Shown here: in pieces, positions 9,192 to 17,812 of the stretch | How positions within the stretch are numbered: the stretch's first letter is position 1 | Layout of the letters: each line of letters starts with the position of its first letter | Assembly (NCBI RefSeq): GCF_041504345.1 | Contig: NZ_CP167895.1 | Coordinates: 1,426,001 to 1,490,000 of the forward strand | DNA: 64,000 bases | Source of the DNA: Vibrio sp. BS-M-Sm-2 | Lineage (GTDB): Bacteria > Pseudomonadota > Gammaproteobacteria > Enterobacterales > Vibrionaceae | Direction of reading: 5' to 3' | Translations under genes and position numbers: made by a program | The notes under the pieces: model-generated | The model's input: the letters and a program-made list of their open reading frames with translations, nothing else | Database searches by the model: none | What the model was told of the DNA's origin: nothing

Positions 9192-9419
9192 AGTTTTAGG
9201 GATAAAGAACAGCTAGAAGGTTGTTATTTAAAGGATTATTTGCAAGTGGTTTGACCTCTTTGTTCGAGAGGCTCGTCATTTCTTCAAATGAAGCGCTCAA
9301 AATCCATCCAAATCGTTATAAGTAATAACTTTTCCTGTTCTTTGAACAAAACGCTTGAAGTATTAGTTGTCGTTAGATACAAACGAATAAGTCATTGTGC
9401 CAATAGTCAAGGAATAGCT

Positions 9420-10967
9420 ATGCAAATTGGTGTACCAAGAGAAACACTCGCAGGTGAAACGCGAGTCGCTGCTTCGCCGAAATCGGTAGAACAGCTTCTA
9501 AAATTAGGATTTGAAGTTTGTGTTGAATCACAAGCAGGTGCGTTAGCAAGTTTTGAAGATGCAGCTTATGAACAAGCTGGAGCAAAAGTTGTTACCGCAG
9601 ATGAAGCTTGGAAATCCGATATTATCTTTAAAGTTAACGCTCCGATCGTTGACGAGTCTAAAAATGAAATCGATCTACTTAAAGATGGCGCAACATTGGT
9701 CAGCTTTATTTGGCCTGCTCAAAATCCAGAATTAATGGAACAATTGTCCAGCCGTAACATCAATGTGATGGCGATGGACTCTGTACCTCGTATTTCAAGA
9801 GCTCAAGCGCTAGATGCATTGAGTTCTATGGCTAACATCGCGGGTTATCGTGCTGTGGTTGAAGCGGCGCATGAATTTGGTCGATTCTTCACGGGTCAAA
9901 TTACGGCGGCAGGTAAAGTTCCACCAGCGAAAGTATTGGTTGCTGGTGCGGGTGTTGCTGGTCTAGCGGCCATTGGCGCTGCGGGTAGTTTGGGTGCGAT
10001 CGTTCGTTCGTTCGACGTTCGTCCTGAAGTTAAAGAACAAGTCGAGTCTATGGGCGCTGAATTCTTGGAAGTCGATTTCAAGGAAGATACCAGCGCGGGT
10101 GATGGCTACGCAAAAGAGATGTCTGAAGCATTCAACAAGAAAGCGGAAGAGCTTTATGCGGCTCAAGCGAAAGACGTTGACATCATCATTACAACGGCAC
10201 TGATTCCAGGTCGTCCGGCACCTAAGCTGATTACTAAAGAGATGGTAGACAGCATGAGTGCAGGTAGCGTTATTGTTGACCTTGCAGCTGCGAATGGCGG
10301 TAACTGTGAATACACGGTTGCAGATCAAGTGATCACAACCGCTAATGGCGTAAAAGTTGTTGGTTACACCGATATGGTTGGTCGACTGCCGACTCAGTCA
10401 TCTCAGCTATATGCCACTAACCTAGTCAACCTACTGAAGCTGCTATGTAAAGAGAAAGATGGCAACATCAATATTGACTTTGAAGATGTCGTGCTACGTG
10501 GCGTAACTGTGGTTAAAGAGGGCGAAGTTACTTGGCCTGCGCCACCAATTCAAGTGTCAGCTCAACCACAACAAGTTAAACCTGAAGAAGCTAAAGCTCC
10601 ACCGAAGGTTCAACAACCTGTGTCTCCAGTCAAGAAAGTCGCCGGCATTGCAATTGCGGTTGGTGCTTTCGCTTGGGTAGCGTCGGTTGCTCCTGCTGCG
10701 TTCTTATCTCACTTTACCGTTTTTGTTCTCGCTTGTGTGGTGGGTTATTACGTAGTTTGGAATGTAAGCCATTCTCTGCATACGCCTCTGATGTCCGTGA
10801 CTAACGCGATTTCAGGCATCATTGTAGTCGGTGCACTGTTACAGATAGGACAAGGAAGTGGCGTCGTCACGTTCTTATCATTTATTGCCGTATTAATTGC
10901 AAGTATCAATATCTTTGGTGGCTTTACTGTGACCAAACGTATGCTTGAAATGTTCCGTAAAGACTAA
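9420..10967 (+). CDS. pntA: NAD(P) transhydrogenase subunit alpha PntA
   Basis: The 515-residue alpha subunit of the proton-translocating transhydrogenase, which moves hydride between NADH and NADP+ at the inner membrane. The frame is open back to 9288, but the family start MQIGVPRETLAGETRVA is at 9420 with AAGGA upstream. The NAD-binding domain I fills residues 1 to about 380 (VLVAGAGVAGLAAIGAAGSLGA, then RSFDVRPEVKEQVESMGAEF); a linker rich in P, Q and K precedes about four membrane helices. pntB follows after 10 bases. Confidence 0.97.
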   Translation: MQIGVPRETLAGETRVAASPKSVEQLLKLGFEVCVESQAGALASFEDAAYEQAGAKVVTADEAWKSDIIFKVNAPIVDESKNEIDLLKDGATLVSFIWPAQNPELMEQLSSRNINVMAMDSVPRISRAQALDALSSMANIAGYRAVVEAAHEFGRFFTGQITAAGKVPPAKVLVAGAGVAGLAAIGAAGSLGAIVRSFDVRPEVKEQVESMGAEFLEVDFKEDTSAGDGYAKEMSEAFNKKAEELYAAQAKDVDIIITTALIPGRPAPKLITKEMVDSMSAGSVIVDLAAANGGNCEYTVADQVITTANGVKVVGYTDMVGRLPTQSSQLYATNLVNLLKLLCKEKDGNINIDFEDVVLRGVTVVKEGEVTWPAPPIQVSAQPQQVKPEEAKAPPKVQQPVSPVKKVAGIAIAVGAFAWVASVAPAAFLSHFTVFVLACVVGYYVVWNVSHSLHTPLMSVTNAISGIIVVGALLQIGQGSGVVTFLSFIAVLIASINIFGGFTVTKRMLEMFRKD

Positions 10968-10977
10968 GGAGTAACAG

Positions 10978-12375
10978 ATGTCTGAAGGATTAGTACAAGC
11001 AGCTTATATTGTTGCTGCTGTATTCTTTATAATGAGCTTGGCTGGGTTATCGAAACAGGAATCTGCACGTGCAGGTAACTATTACGGTATCACAGGTATG
11101 GCAATCGCGTTGATCGCAACGATCTTTGGCCCTCATTCTGCAGGTATTGTATGGATCATCATTGCTATGGTGATCGGTGGTGGTATTGGTATCCACTACG
11201 CAAGAAAAGTAGAAATGACTGAGATGCCTGAGCTGGTGGCAATTCTGCACAGCTTCGTAGGTATGGCGGCGGTACTTGTGGGTTACAACAGCTATATTGA
11301 TCCACCTGCTGCTGTTTCTATCAACCCTGCAGATATTCATGCAGAGCACGTTATCCACCTAGTGGAAGTGTTCCTTGGCGTGTTTATCGGTGCGGTGACG
11401 TTTACAGGTTCTATTGTTGCGTTTGGTAAGCTTCGCGGCGTTATCTCTTCGTCTGCATTGAACATCCCTCATAAGCACAAGTGGAACCTAGCGGCTATCG
11501 TTGCTTCTACATTGCTAATGATTATGTTCGTTAAAGCGGACGGCAGCATGTTCGCGCTTATGGTGATGACACTTATCGCATTCGCATTCGGTTACCACCT
11601 AGTGGCATCGATTGGCGGCGCAGATATGCCAGTGGTTGTCTCTATGCTTAACTCTTACTCTGGTTGGGCAGCGGCGGCGGCAGGTTTCATGCTTGCAAAC
11701 GATCTGCTTATCGTAACAGGTGCATTGGTTGGTTCGTCAGGTGCGATTCTGTCTTACATCATGTGTAAGGCGATGAACCGTTCGTTTATTAGCGTTATTG
11801 CTGGTGGATTCGGCCAAGAAGTGGTGGTGTCTGATGGCGATGAAGAGCAGGGTGAGCACCGCGAAACATCAGCTGAAGATGTAGCTGACATGTTGAAAAA
11901 CTCAAAGTCTGTCATCATTACCCCAGGATACGGCATGGCTGTAGCTCAAGCTCAATACCCAGTGCATGAAATCACTGAGAAGCTACGAGCGCAGGGCATC
12001 AATGTTCGATTTGGTATCCACCCAGTTGCGGGTAGGTTACCGGGTCACATGAACGTACTCCTTGCTGAAGCGAAAGTGCCATACGATATCGTTCTTGAAA
12101 TGGACGAAATCAACGACGACTTAAGTGAGACAGATACTGTATTGGTTATTGGTGCAAATGACACCGTTAACCCTGCTGCGCTTGAAGATCCAAACAGTCC
12201 AATTGCTGGAATGCCAGTACTTGAAGTTTGGAATGCTCAGAACGTTATCGTATTCAAACGTTCGATGAATACGGGTTACGCAGGTGTACAAAACCCATTG
12301 TTCTTCAAAGAGAACACGCAGATGCTGTTTGGTGATGCGAAACAGAGCTGTCTAGGTATTCTAGAACATCTATAG
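10978..12375 (+). CDS. pntB: NAD(P) transhydrogenase subunit beta PntB
   Basis: The 465-residue beta subunit with eight or nine membrane helices in the first 265 residues and the NADP(H)-binding domain III at the C-terminus (PGYGMAVAQAQYPVHEI, then GIHPVAGRLPGHMNVLLAEA and VLVIGANDTVNPAA). Together with PntA it uses the proton gradient to make NADPH. The start has a strong AAGGAG. It ends the operon, with a terminator 24 bases downstream. Confidence 0.97.
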   Translation: MSEGLVQAAYIVAAVFFIMSLAGLSKQESARAGNYYGITGMAIALIATIFGPHSAGIVWIIIAMVIGGGIGIHYARKVEMTEMPELVAILHSFVGMAAVLVGYNSYIDPPAAVSINPADIHAEHVIHLVEVFLGVFIGAVTFTGSIVAFGKLRGVISSSALNIPHKHKWNLAAIVASTLLMIMFVKADGSMFALMVMTLIAFAFGYHLVASIGGADMPVVVSMLNSYSGWAAAAAGFMLANDLLIVTGALVGSSGAILSYIMCKAMNRSFISVIAGGFGQEVVVSDGDEEQGEHRETSAEDVADMLKNSKSVIITPGYGMAVAQAQYPVHEITEKLRAQGINVRFGIHPVAGRLPGHMNVLLAEAKVPYDIVLEMDEINDDLSETDTVLVIGANDTVNPAALEDPNSPIAGMPVLEVWNAQNVIVFKRSMNTGYAGVQNPLFFKENTQMLFGDAKQSCLGILEHL

Positions 12376-12399
12376 AAAGCACTTTGTGTGATAACTAAA

Positions 12400-12425
12400 A
12401 AGGAGCTCGTTGAGCTCCTTTTTTT
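12400..12425 (+). terminator. Rho-independent terminator of pntAB
   Basis: An 8-9-bp perfect stem (AGGAGCTC with GAGCTCCT), three-base loop and six or more T residues. Confidence 0.92.
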
Positions 12426-12652
12426 GTTCTCAGTAAGTTGCTTTACTCAAAACTAATAACAAGTAGGACGTGGAAACTGACGCAAAACGTGTTCGAATGA
12501 TCGTTGGATTCATCCACTAAACTTGTGAGTACGCTTGTGCAACACAATTCTAATATGATGGTATTTATTGTTATAACTCGCCATTACTATTGTTTTTCAT
12601 GCGGTTAAAAATTTATCTTTGATAGCGAATGGTATATATTTGTTTGATCTAT

Positions 12653-14125
12653 ATGAATTTGCGTTGGTTTGTGATCATCAAAAGAACATTTACTCTTCTT
12701 ATCGCTACGTTATCTGTGTCAGCAAACGCATTTGCTGACTCTTTGCCTGAGCGTATCGATAATTTCACCAAACTTTTTGATCATGAAACCGCAATCGAAT
12801 CTTATGATATTCGAGTGCTGCAGGCTGATTATCCAACACGCTTGATCATGCCGTCTTCTATGTTGCCACAAACTGCAGAGTATCCGTTAAAAGACATCCA
12901 GCGTTTATATCAGTTATCAAAAACGTGTAGCGGAAAACTACCGTTAAGCCCTTTGATTACAGAACCCTTGGTTTTTACTCGTGCAATGTGCAAAGGAACC
13001 AAGCTTTCTGATCGCTGGTTTAGCCGTAGTGGTTTGATTCACCCTGGTGGTGGTTCTTATGCGGCGAGATATGTAGAAAAATATCCAGACAAGTTCGACT
13101 CTCTGAAACGTTTTATGCATATTCAAGAGCGCCCAAACACAGAGCATGATGAACTTTTATCTCGTCTACAAAACATGGACAGTGAGGCCATCACAGCACT
13201 ATTAGCAGGTGCGAGCATGTTTGTAGAGCTTGACGAAATGTGGGTAAAGCGCGGCGACAGATATTACCTGTACAAAGAATCAGTTTGGAATGAAAACGCA
13301 ACACTTTCTGGTTTATCGTTCAGTTTGTCTTCGGAAGGTAAAAGTTGCTTCGTACAACGCGGCAATGTGTGTTGGGAAATAGAAGATCATTCAGAGCTTC
13401 TGCAAGTTGCCATGTTTATCTTGGTGATTGCCAACATCATGCTTGTTTTGGGTTGGGCGATTTACCGTTGGAACAGTAAGAAACAAGAGATGAAGAGCCG
13501 TATGCTGGTTCTTCAAATTCTAACGCACGAATTAAGAACGCCAATTGCGAGTTTGTCATTGACGGTTGAAGGGTTCAGACGAGAGTTCGAACACTTGCCT
13601 GAATCAGTATATGATGAGTTTCGTCGGCTGTGCGAAGATACGCGCCGTTTGAGGCAGTTGGCAGAAGCAAGTAAAGACTATTTGCAGTCAGACAATCAAC
13701 CACTCGCGACAGAGTGGGTGCCGAGTGTTGAAGAGTGGCTTCAGTACAAAGTTGAAGAAGATTTCGCGCCGGGAATTGAACTGCGTGTAAACAAAGATAT
13801 TGCTGCAAAAGTAAACGTGTATTGGTTAGGAACGTGTATAGATAACCTGATCAGAAACGCTGTTAAATACGGTGTCGCACCAGTGATACTAGAACTGAAT
13901 ACTTCTGACAAGAAGCTGACATTCAAAGTTATAGATAATGGAGACTTGTCCCGCAAAGATTGGGGGCAACTAAGAAAGCCATTCGTTAGTAAGAGTGGAC
14001 TCGGTTTAGGTCTGACGATAGTGGAATCTATGGTCGGAAAAATGGGCGGTCACATGACGCTTATCGGCCCCCCAACAACATTTATTTTGGAGATACCTTG
14101 TGAAACAGACATTGCTTCTCGTTGA
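12653..14125 (+). CDS. vxrA: Sensor histidine kinase VxrA (WigK)
   Basis: A membrane histidine kinase of about 490 residues. After a signal or anchor segment (IIKRTFTLLIATLSVSANAFA) comes a periplasmic sensor domain to about residue 245 with four cysteines (C92, C113, C232, C240), a membrane helix at 249-272, the phospho-acceptor H292 in THELRTP, the N-box DNLIRNAVKYG and a glycine-rich SGLGLGLTIVESM. VxrA/WigK of V. cholerae responds to cell-wall damage and is required for penicillin tolerance. The start is uncertain: ATG 12629, ATG 12653 and GTG 12671 are all in frame with no clear Shine-Dalgarno. Overlaps vxrB by 26 bases. Confidence 0.88.
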   Translation: MNLRWFVIIKRTFTLLIATLSVSANAFADSLPERIDNFTKLFDHETAIESYDIRVLQADYPTRLIMPSSMLPQTAEYPLKDIQRLYQLSKTCSGKLPLSPLITEPLVFTRAMCKGTKLSDRWFSRSGLIHPGGGSYAARYVEKYPDKFDSLKRFMHIQERPNTEHDELLSRLQNMDSEAITALLAGASMFVELDEMWVKRGDRYYLYKESVWNENATLSGLSFSLSSEGKSCFVQRGNVCWEIEDHSELLQVAMFILVIANIMLVLGWAIYRWNSKKQEMKSRMLVLQILTHELRTPIASLSLTVEGFRREFEHLPESVYDEFRRLCEDTRRLRQLAEASKDYLQSDNQPLATEWVPSVEEWLQYKVEEDFAPGIELRVNKDIAAKVNVYWLGTCIDNLIRNAVKYGVAPVILELNTSDKKLTFKVIDNGDLSRKDWGQLRKPFVSKSGLGLGLTIVESMVGKMGGHMTLIGPPTTFILEIPCETDIASR

Positions 14126-14759
14126 AGATGATAAAAATTTAGCTGACGGTTTATTAGTTAGCCTTGAGCAAGCTGGATATGAATGTTTGCATGCTGAGCT
14201 GATCTCTGAAGTTGAAGGCTATTGGGAACAAGCTGATCTGGTTATCCTAGACCGTCAACTTCCTGATGGTGACTCAGTAGATTCACTTCCTGGTTGGAAG
14301 AAAAAGAAAGATATACCTGTAATTTTGCTAACAGCATTAGTTACAGTAAAAGACAAAGTAGCGGGCCTAGATTCAGGTGCAAATGACTACCTAACTAAGC
14401 CATTCGCAGAAGCAGAGCTGTTTGCTCGCATTCGTGCTCAACTTCGCCTACCAGACGCTGAAGAACAAGATGCATCAAAAGTCATCGCTCAAAACCTTGT
14501 TATCGATAAAGCAACTCGTGAAGTGTTTTTCAACGAACAAGAAGTAACACTAACACGTACTGAGTTTGACCTACTATTGTTCTTGGCAAGCAACCTTGGC
14601 CGCGTTTTCACTCGTGACGAGCTACTGGATCACGTATGGGGTTACAACCACTTCCCAACAACACGTACAGTAGACACTCATGTTCTGCAACTTAGACAGA
14701 AATTGCCGGGTCTAGAAATCGAAACGCTACGTGGCGTTGGCTACAAGATGAAAGCGTAA
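14100..14759 (+). CDS. vxrB: Response regulator VxrB (WigR)
   Basis: A 219-residue OmpR/PhoB-type regulator with a GTG start, GGAG upstream and overlap with the vxrA end. The receiver has the acidic cluster E9/D10/D11, phospho-acceptor D51 in VILDRQLPDGD and the lysine in DYLTKPF; the C-terminal winged helix has TRTEFDLLLFLASNLGRVFTRD and a RTVDTHVLQLRQKL recognition region. In V. cholerae VxrB controls type VI secretion, biofilm and cell-wall genes; those targets are known for the ortholog, not shown here. Confidence 0.92.
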   Translation: MKQTLLLVEDDKNLADGLLVSLEQAGYECLHAELISEVEGYWEQADLVILDRQLPDGDSVDSLPGWKKKKDIPVILLTALVTVKDKVAGLDSGANDYLTKPFAEAELFARIRAQLRLPDAEEQDASKVIAQNLVIDKATREVFFNEQEVTLTRTEFDLLLFLASNLGRVFTRDELLDHVWGYNHFPTTRTVDTHVLQLRQKLPGLEIETLRGVGYKMKA

Positions 14760-15646
14760 TGAAAAAAGCCTTACTTCCACTATTATTGCTGTCTGGCGTG
14801 TTCAATACCGCGCACGCTGCAGATTGGTTTAAGAACAGTGATGCTCTGACTCAAGTACATAAACATCTATTAGATAATGACTTGCCTCAGATGTTTGATT
14901 CATTAGTGGAAGTTTGGCAGATCAATGTTTCTCAGTCTCGAGAAGATCACCTCAATGAATTGTTTGACCAAGCGTTGAATAAAGATTGTGGAAAAACCCT
15001 CACCAAAAAGACATTACCGGATTGGGTCAGTTCGGTAGTCGTGAAAAGACACGTCATTCAAAGCCCGGGGCGAGATACATTCCGTGTTGCGATTGAGGTC
15101 GCATCTGATAACAGTATTCAAGATATCACCTTCGAAAAATGGGTCGATAAAGTTGTCTCGTCTGATAGTGAATTCACCAAAGAGAACGAAGTCGTCAACA
15201 ACGCCTCAGTTAACTTGTATCGGAAGCGCTATAACTTAGCGTCTCAGCTCGATTCTGGACTGTATCGTTTAAACGTAAAAGGCGATGGCGGTAACTCTTG
15301 GAGCACTTGGGTTATTCTTGGTGAAGTTGCCATGCGTCAGCAAGTTCGCTGGGCATCTAAAGACACGTGGCGTATCGATAAGAAAGAACTGCTTAACCCT
15401 TATTGTCCACTTCCTAAACTTGAAGTTGGTTTGTACGATTATGTCGACGAACACTATGAAGAGGTCTGGGGAAAGAGCTACGAATCTGATTACCCGATGA
15501 ATCTTACGGGTGAAGATCTACCCAATGATCGCTACGTACTTGCCGTTTCAATGGTGCATTCGCGTTGGCAAGGCGACATAGCGATAGAACAAGCACAAAC
15601 TATCAGTAAAACTTATGATATTTCTAGCGAAGAAGAGTTAAAGTAA
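14759..15646 (+). CDS. vxrC: VxrC, DUF2861-like exported protein
   Basis: A 295-residue exported protein with signal peptide MKKALLPLLLLSGVFNTAHA and mature start ADWFKN. It overlaps the vxrB stop by one base (TAATG), so it is translationally coupled. It matches the position and type of VCA0567/VxrC (DUF2861 family). No enzyme motif is visible; two cysteines (in NKDCGKTL and LNPYCPLP) could form a disulfide. Its role with VxrAB is unknown. Confidence 0.82.
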   Translation: MKKALLPLLLLSGVFNTAHAADWFKNSDALTQVHKHLLDNDLPQMFDSLVEVWQINVSQSREDHLNELFDQALNKDCGKTLTKKTLPDWVSSVVVKRHVIQSPGRDTFRVAIEVASDNSIQDITFEKWVDKVVSSDSEFTKENEVVNNASVNLYRKRYNLASQLDSGLYRLNVKGDGGNSWSTWVILGEVAMRQQVRWASKDTWRIDKKELLNPYCPLPKLEVGLYDYVDEHYEEVWGKSYESDYPMNLTGEDLPNDRYVLAVSMVHSRWQGDIAIEQAQTISKTYDISSEEELK

Positions 15647-15696
15647 TTTAAAATTGTGCCGTTAACTATGTAAGGGATCTAACAAAGATAAACGGC

Positions 15697-16857
15697 ATGA
15701 AAAAAACTACTAAACTACTCGCAGCGTCAATTGCATTCGCCAGTCTTCCTCTTTCAGCAGCAAACTACGCCATTGAAGCGCGTGGTGATGCGATGGGTGG
15801 TGTTGGTGTTGTTTCTGCAAACTTCCTAACCGCTCCATTCTATAATCCAGCATTGGTTGCGATTTATCGTCGTAACGATGACATGGGCATGATCACACCA
15901 AGTTTTGGTGGTAGTTATAATGACCCAAATAACTTAGTTGATGGTATCGATAGCTTAGTTGACAGTATTGAATCAGGCACTGTGACTGGTTCTGACATAG
16001 ATGCTCTTAATGGTGATAGTCTGAATGTTGATTTAGGTGGTGTAGTAGCATTTGCTTTACCAAATCAATATATTGCGGCAAACGTATTTGCAAAAGCATA
16101 CACTGAATCTTTTGTAACTCCTGACACATCTAACGACGCGGCTAACAGTGACTTAGTTAATGCTGAGTTAACAGCTGTTAAAGCCGTTTCTATCGGTATT
16201 ATGGAAGCTGGTATTTCGTTAGCAAAATATCAAACATTCATGGGACAACACCTGTCTTTTGGTATATCTCCGAAACTCCAAAGAATCTATACGTACAATT
16301 ACATTGCTTCGGCACAAAACTACGATTTAAGTGACGTTCGAGAAAATGACACAGCTGAAACTACATTTAATATTGATGCTGGTGCACTTTGGTTTTACGG
16401 CCCATTTAGAGTAGGCTTTTCTGCTACGAATATTATCGATCGAGAAATTGAAACTAAATCAATAAGCCAACAAATTACAAGCACTAGCAATCCAGGTGCT
16501 TCGCGTACAATTACGTCAAGTCACTCATATAACCTTGGTCCGGTTTACACTGTTGGCGCTGGTATTGTTTCAGATTATTTTACACTGAGTGTTGATTATG
16601 ATTTGAATGAAGCTGAAAAGTTTACTTCATTCGATGATAACGAGCAGATGATTCGTATTGGTACCGAAGTCGATCTTCTACGTCAGCTTAAGTTAAGGGG
16701 AGGGTACTACAAGAACCTGGCTTACTCTGATTCGGAAGGAACAGTCACAGCCGGTATTGGTATCTCGCCACTCAACTTGTTCCAGTTAGATCTAAGTGCG
16801 AACTACACAAACGAAAATGCAATGGGTGCTTCAATCAATTTCCTTGCTAGTTACTAA
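15697..16857 (+). CDS. vxrD: VxrD, TraF-like outer-membrane protein
   Basis: A 386-residue protein with a signal peptide (MKKTTKLLAASIAFASLPLS, cleavage near ASA/AAN) and a FadL/TraF-like barrel: early RGDAMGGVGVVSANFLTAPFYNP region and many alternating beta strands up to NYTNENAMGASINFLASY. Such proteins are often labelled conjugal transfer protein TraF in Vibrio although no conjugation genes are near. Gene order identifies it as VxrD (VCA0568 equivalent). The spacing from vxrC is 50 bases with no terminator, so it likely shares the operon. Confidence 0.82.
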   Translation: MKKTTKLLAASIAFASLPLSAANYAIEARGDAMGGVGVVSANFLTAPFYNPALVAIYRRNDDMGMITPSFGGSYNDPNNLVDGIDSLVDSIESGTVTGSDIDALNGDSLNVDLGGVVAFALPNQYIAANVFAKAYTESFVTPDTSNDAANSDLVNAELTAVKAVSIGIMEAGISLAKYQTFMGQHLSFGISPKLQRIYTYNYIASAQNYDLSDVRENDTAETTFNIDAGALWFYGPFRVGFSATNIIDREIETKSISQQITSTSNPGASRTITSSHSYNLGPVYTVGAGIVSDYFTLSVDYDLNEAEKFTSFDDNEQMIRIGTEVDLLRQLKLRGGYYKNLAYSDSEGTVTAGIGISPLNLFQLDLSANYTNENAMGASINFLASY

Positions 16858-16898
16858 CAGTCCTTATATAGTTCTGCTCCTAAATAAAGGAGCAGAGC

Positions 16899-17051
16899 AT
16901 GCTAAACGACTTACCAACCCTTTCTCACGAAGAACAACAGAAAGCTGTTGAACGAATTCAAGAAATGATGACTCAGGGCATCAGCACAGCACAAGCTATC
17001 AAAATCGTTGCTGAGCAAATTCGTGAAGAAATGAGTAATAAAGAAGAGTAG
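16899..17051 (+). CDS. vxrE: VxrE, UPF0181 (YoaH-like) small protein
   Basis: A 50-residue protein with a strong AAAGGAG upstream. It reads MLNDLPTLSHEEQQKAVERI then a helix QEMMTQGISTAQAIKIVAEQ, which is the UPF0181/YoaH family pattern (L-P-x-L-S-H-E-x-Q-Q-x-A-V-E-x-I-Q). It occupies the vxrE position (VCA0569 equivalent), 41 bases after vxrD and directly before a terminator. Molecular function is unknown. Confidence 0.9.
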   Translation: MLNDLPTLSHEEQQKAVERIQEMMTQGISTAQAIKIVAEQIREEMSNKEE

Positions 17052-17072
17052 GGCATCAGCCCTTCTTTTTTA
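17050..17072 (+). terminator. Rho-independent terminator of the vxr operon
   Basis: A short GC stem (AGGGC with GCCCT, loop ATCA) starting inside the vxrE stop codon and followed by TCTTTTTT. It marks the right edge of the conserved vxr block. Confidence 0.75.
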
Positions 17073-17812
17073 ACACCTTAATGCACTATAACTAAATACA
17101 TTACCCTCTAGTATATTATCTCGTACATACCCACTCTTTAGCTACCCTAAATTCCGACCTAACCAAAACCATCAAATCTAGTTTATTCAATAGGTTACAG
17201 CGGAACAATCCACTTTATAAGCTTTTCTCGGTTTTTATTTGTAATTAAATTACAGCAAGATCTGAAAGTAAACCAATTGCCATTTTAGGTGTCAGTATTT
17301 GTGTCACCATGTCTAATTGGTTCAATATATGGCGTTTTTTAAGGCTGGTGACGTTGTGACTTCTGTTTTTAGCGGATGCGGGTGTATGAATGTTCACAAG
17401 CAGACAAATGAGGATTTCATTTAAAAACAGTGCGAGATAAGTAGCGACGGTAATGTTCTAAACCGATACTGCGAGTGACTGACCACTGGTTAGAGCAAGC
17501 TTTACACGCTATACGTGACTGCAAGAACAAGTGCTTAGGAGAAGCTTAGAGGCGTAAAGAAGAGCTGTTTGTAAGCGGTATCAACCGGAGAATGCCATTG
17601 ATGACGTTATTACAGATGGTGTTATCACAGATGATAAGAGCGTACTTAGACGTGTCGAATCGATTAGAATTCTGATGAGGCAACAAAGCAGTCAGCAGTT
17701 AAAAATCTAACGGGTGCTTAAGTGGAGAGTCGATATCGACAAGGTATTAACTGCGTGTTGATTGAGTAGTGCCGAGAGTTGAATGTGTAGCTGCAGTCCA
17801 GTCTAGCGAGCC
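17073..17812. other. 740-base gene-free stretch at the left of the accessory island
   Basis: No ORF longer than 60 residues and no recognisable gene remnant was seen on either strand. The one structured item is a nested inverted repeat at 17271-17322: AACCAATT and AATTGGTT arms enclosing GGTG and CACC. The rest looks like decayed or non-coding DNA. No integron attC site or tRNA was recognised. Confidence 0.45.
17271..17322. repeat. Nested inverted repeat in the vxrE-GGDEF gap
   Basis: Outer 8-bp arms AACCAATT (17271-17278) and AATTGGTT (17315-17322) enclose an imperfect inner hairpin GGTGTCA/TGTCACC. It could be an operator, a transcript hairpin or the remnant of a small mobile element; no T-run follows, so it is not a canonical terminator. 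Confidence 0.5.

Noticed and set aside
9288..9419. In-frame N-terminal extension of PntA
   Set aside because: The extension has no family character; the conserved MQIGVPRE start at 9420 has its own ribosome-binding site.
15697..16857. Conjugation gene traF
   Set aside because: The product resembles TraF-labelled barrels, but there are no transfer genes and the synteny identifies it as vxrD.
17052..17812. Integron cassette or tRNA-linked island end
   Set aside because: No attC-like repeat, tRNA or integrase could be recognised.
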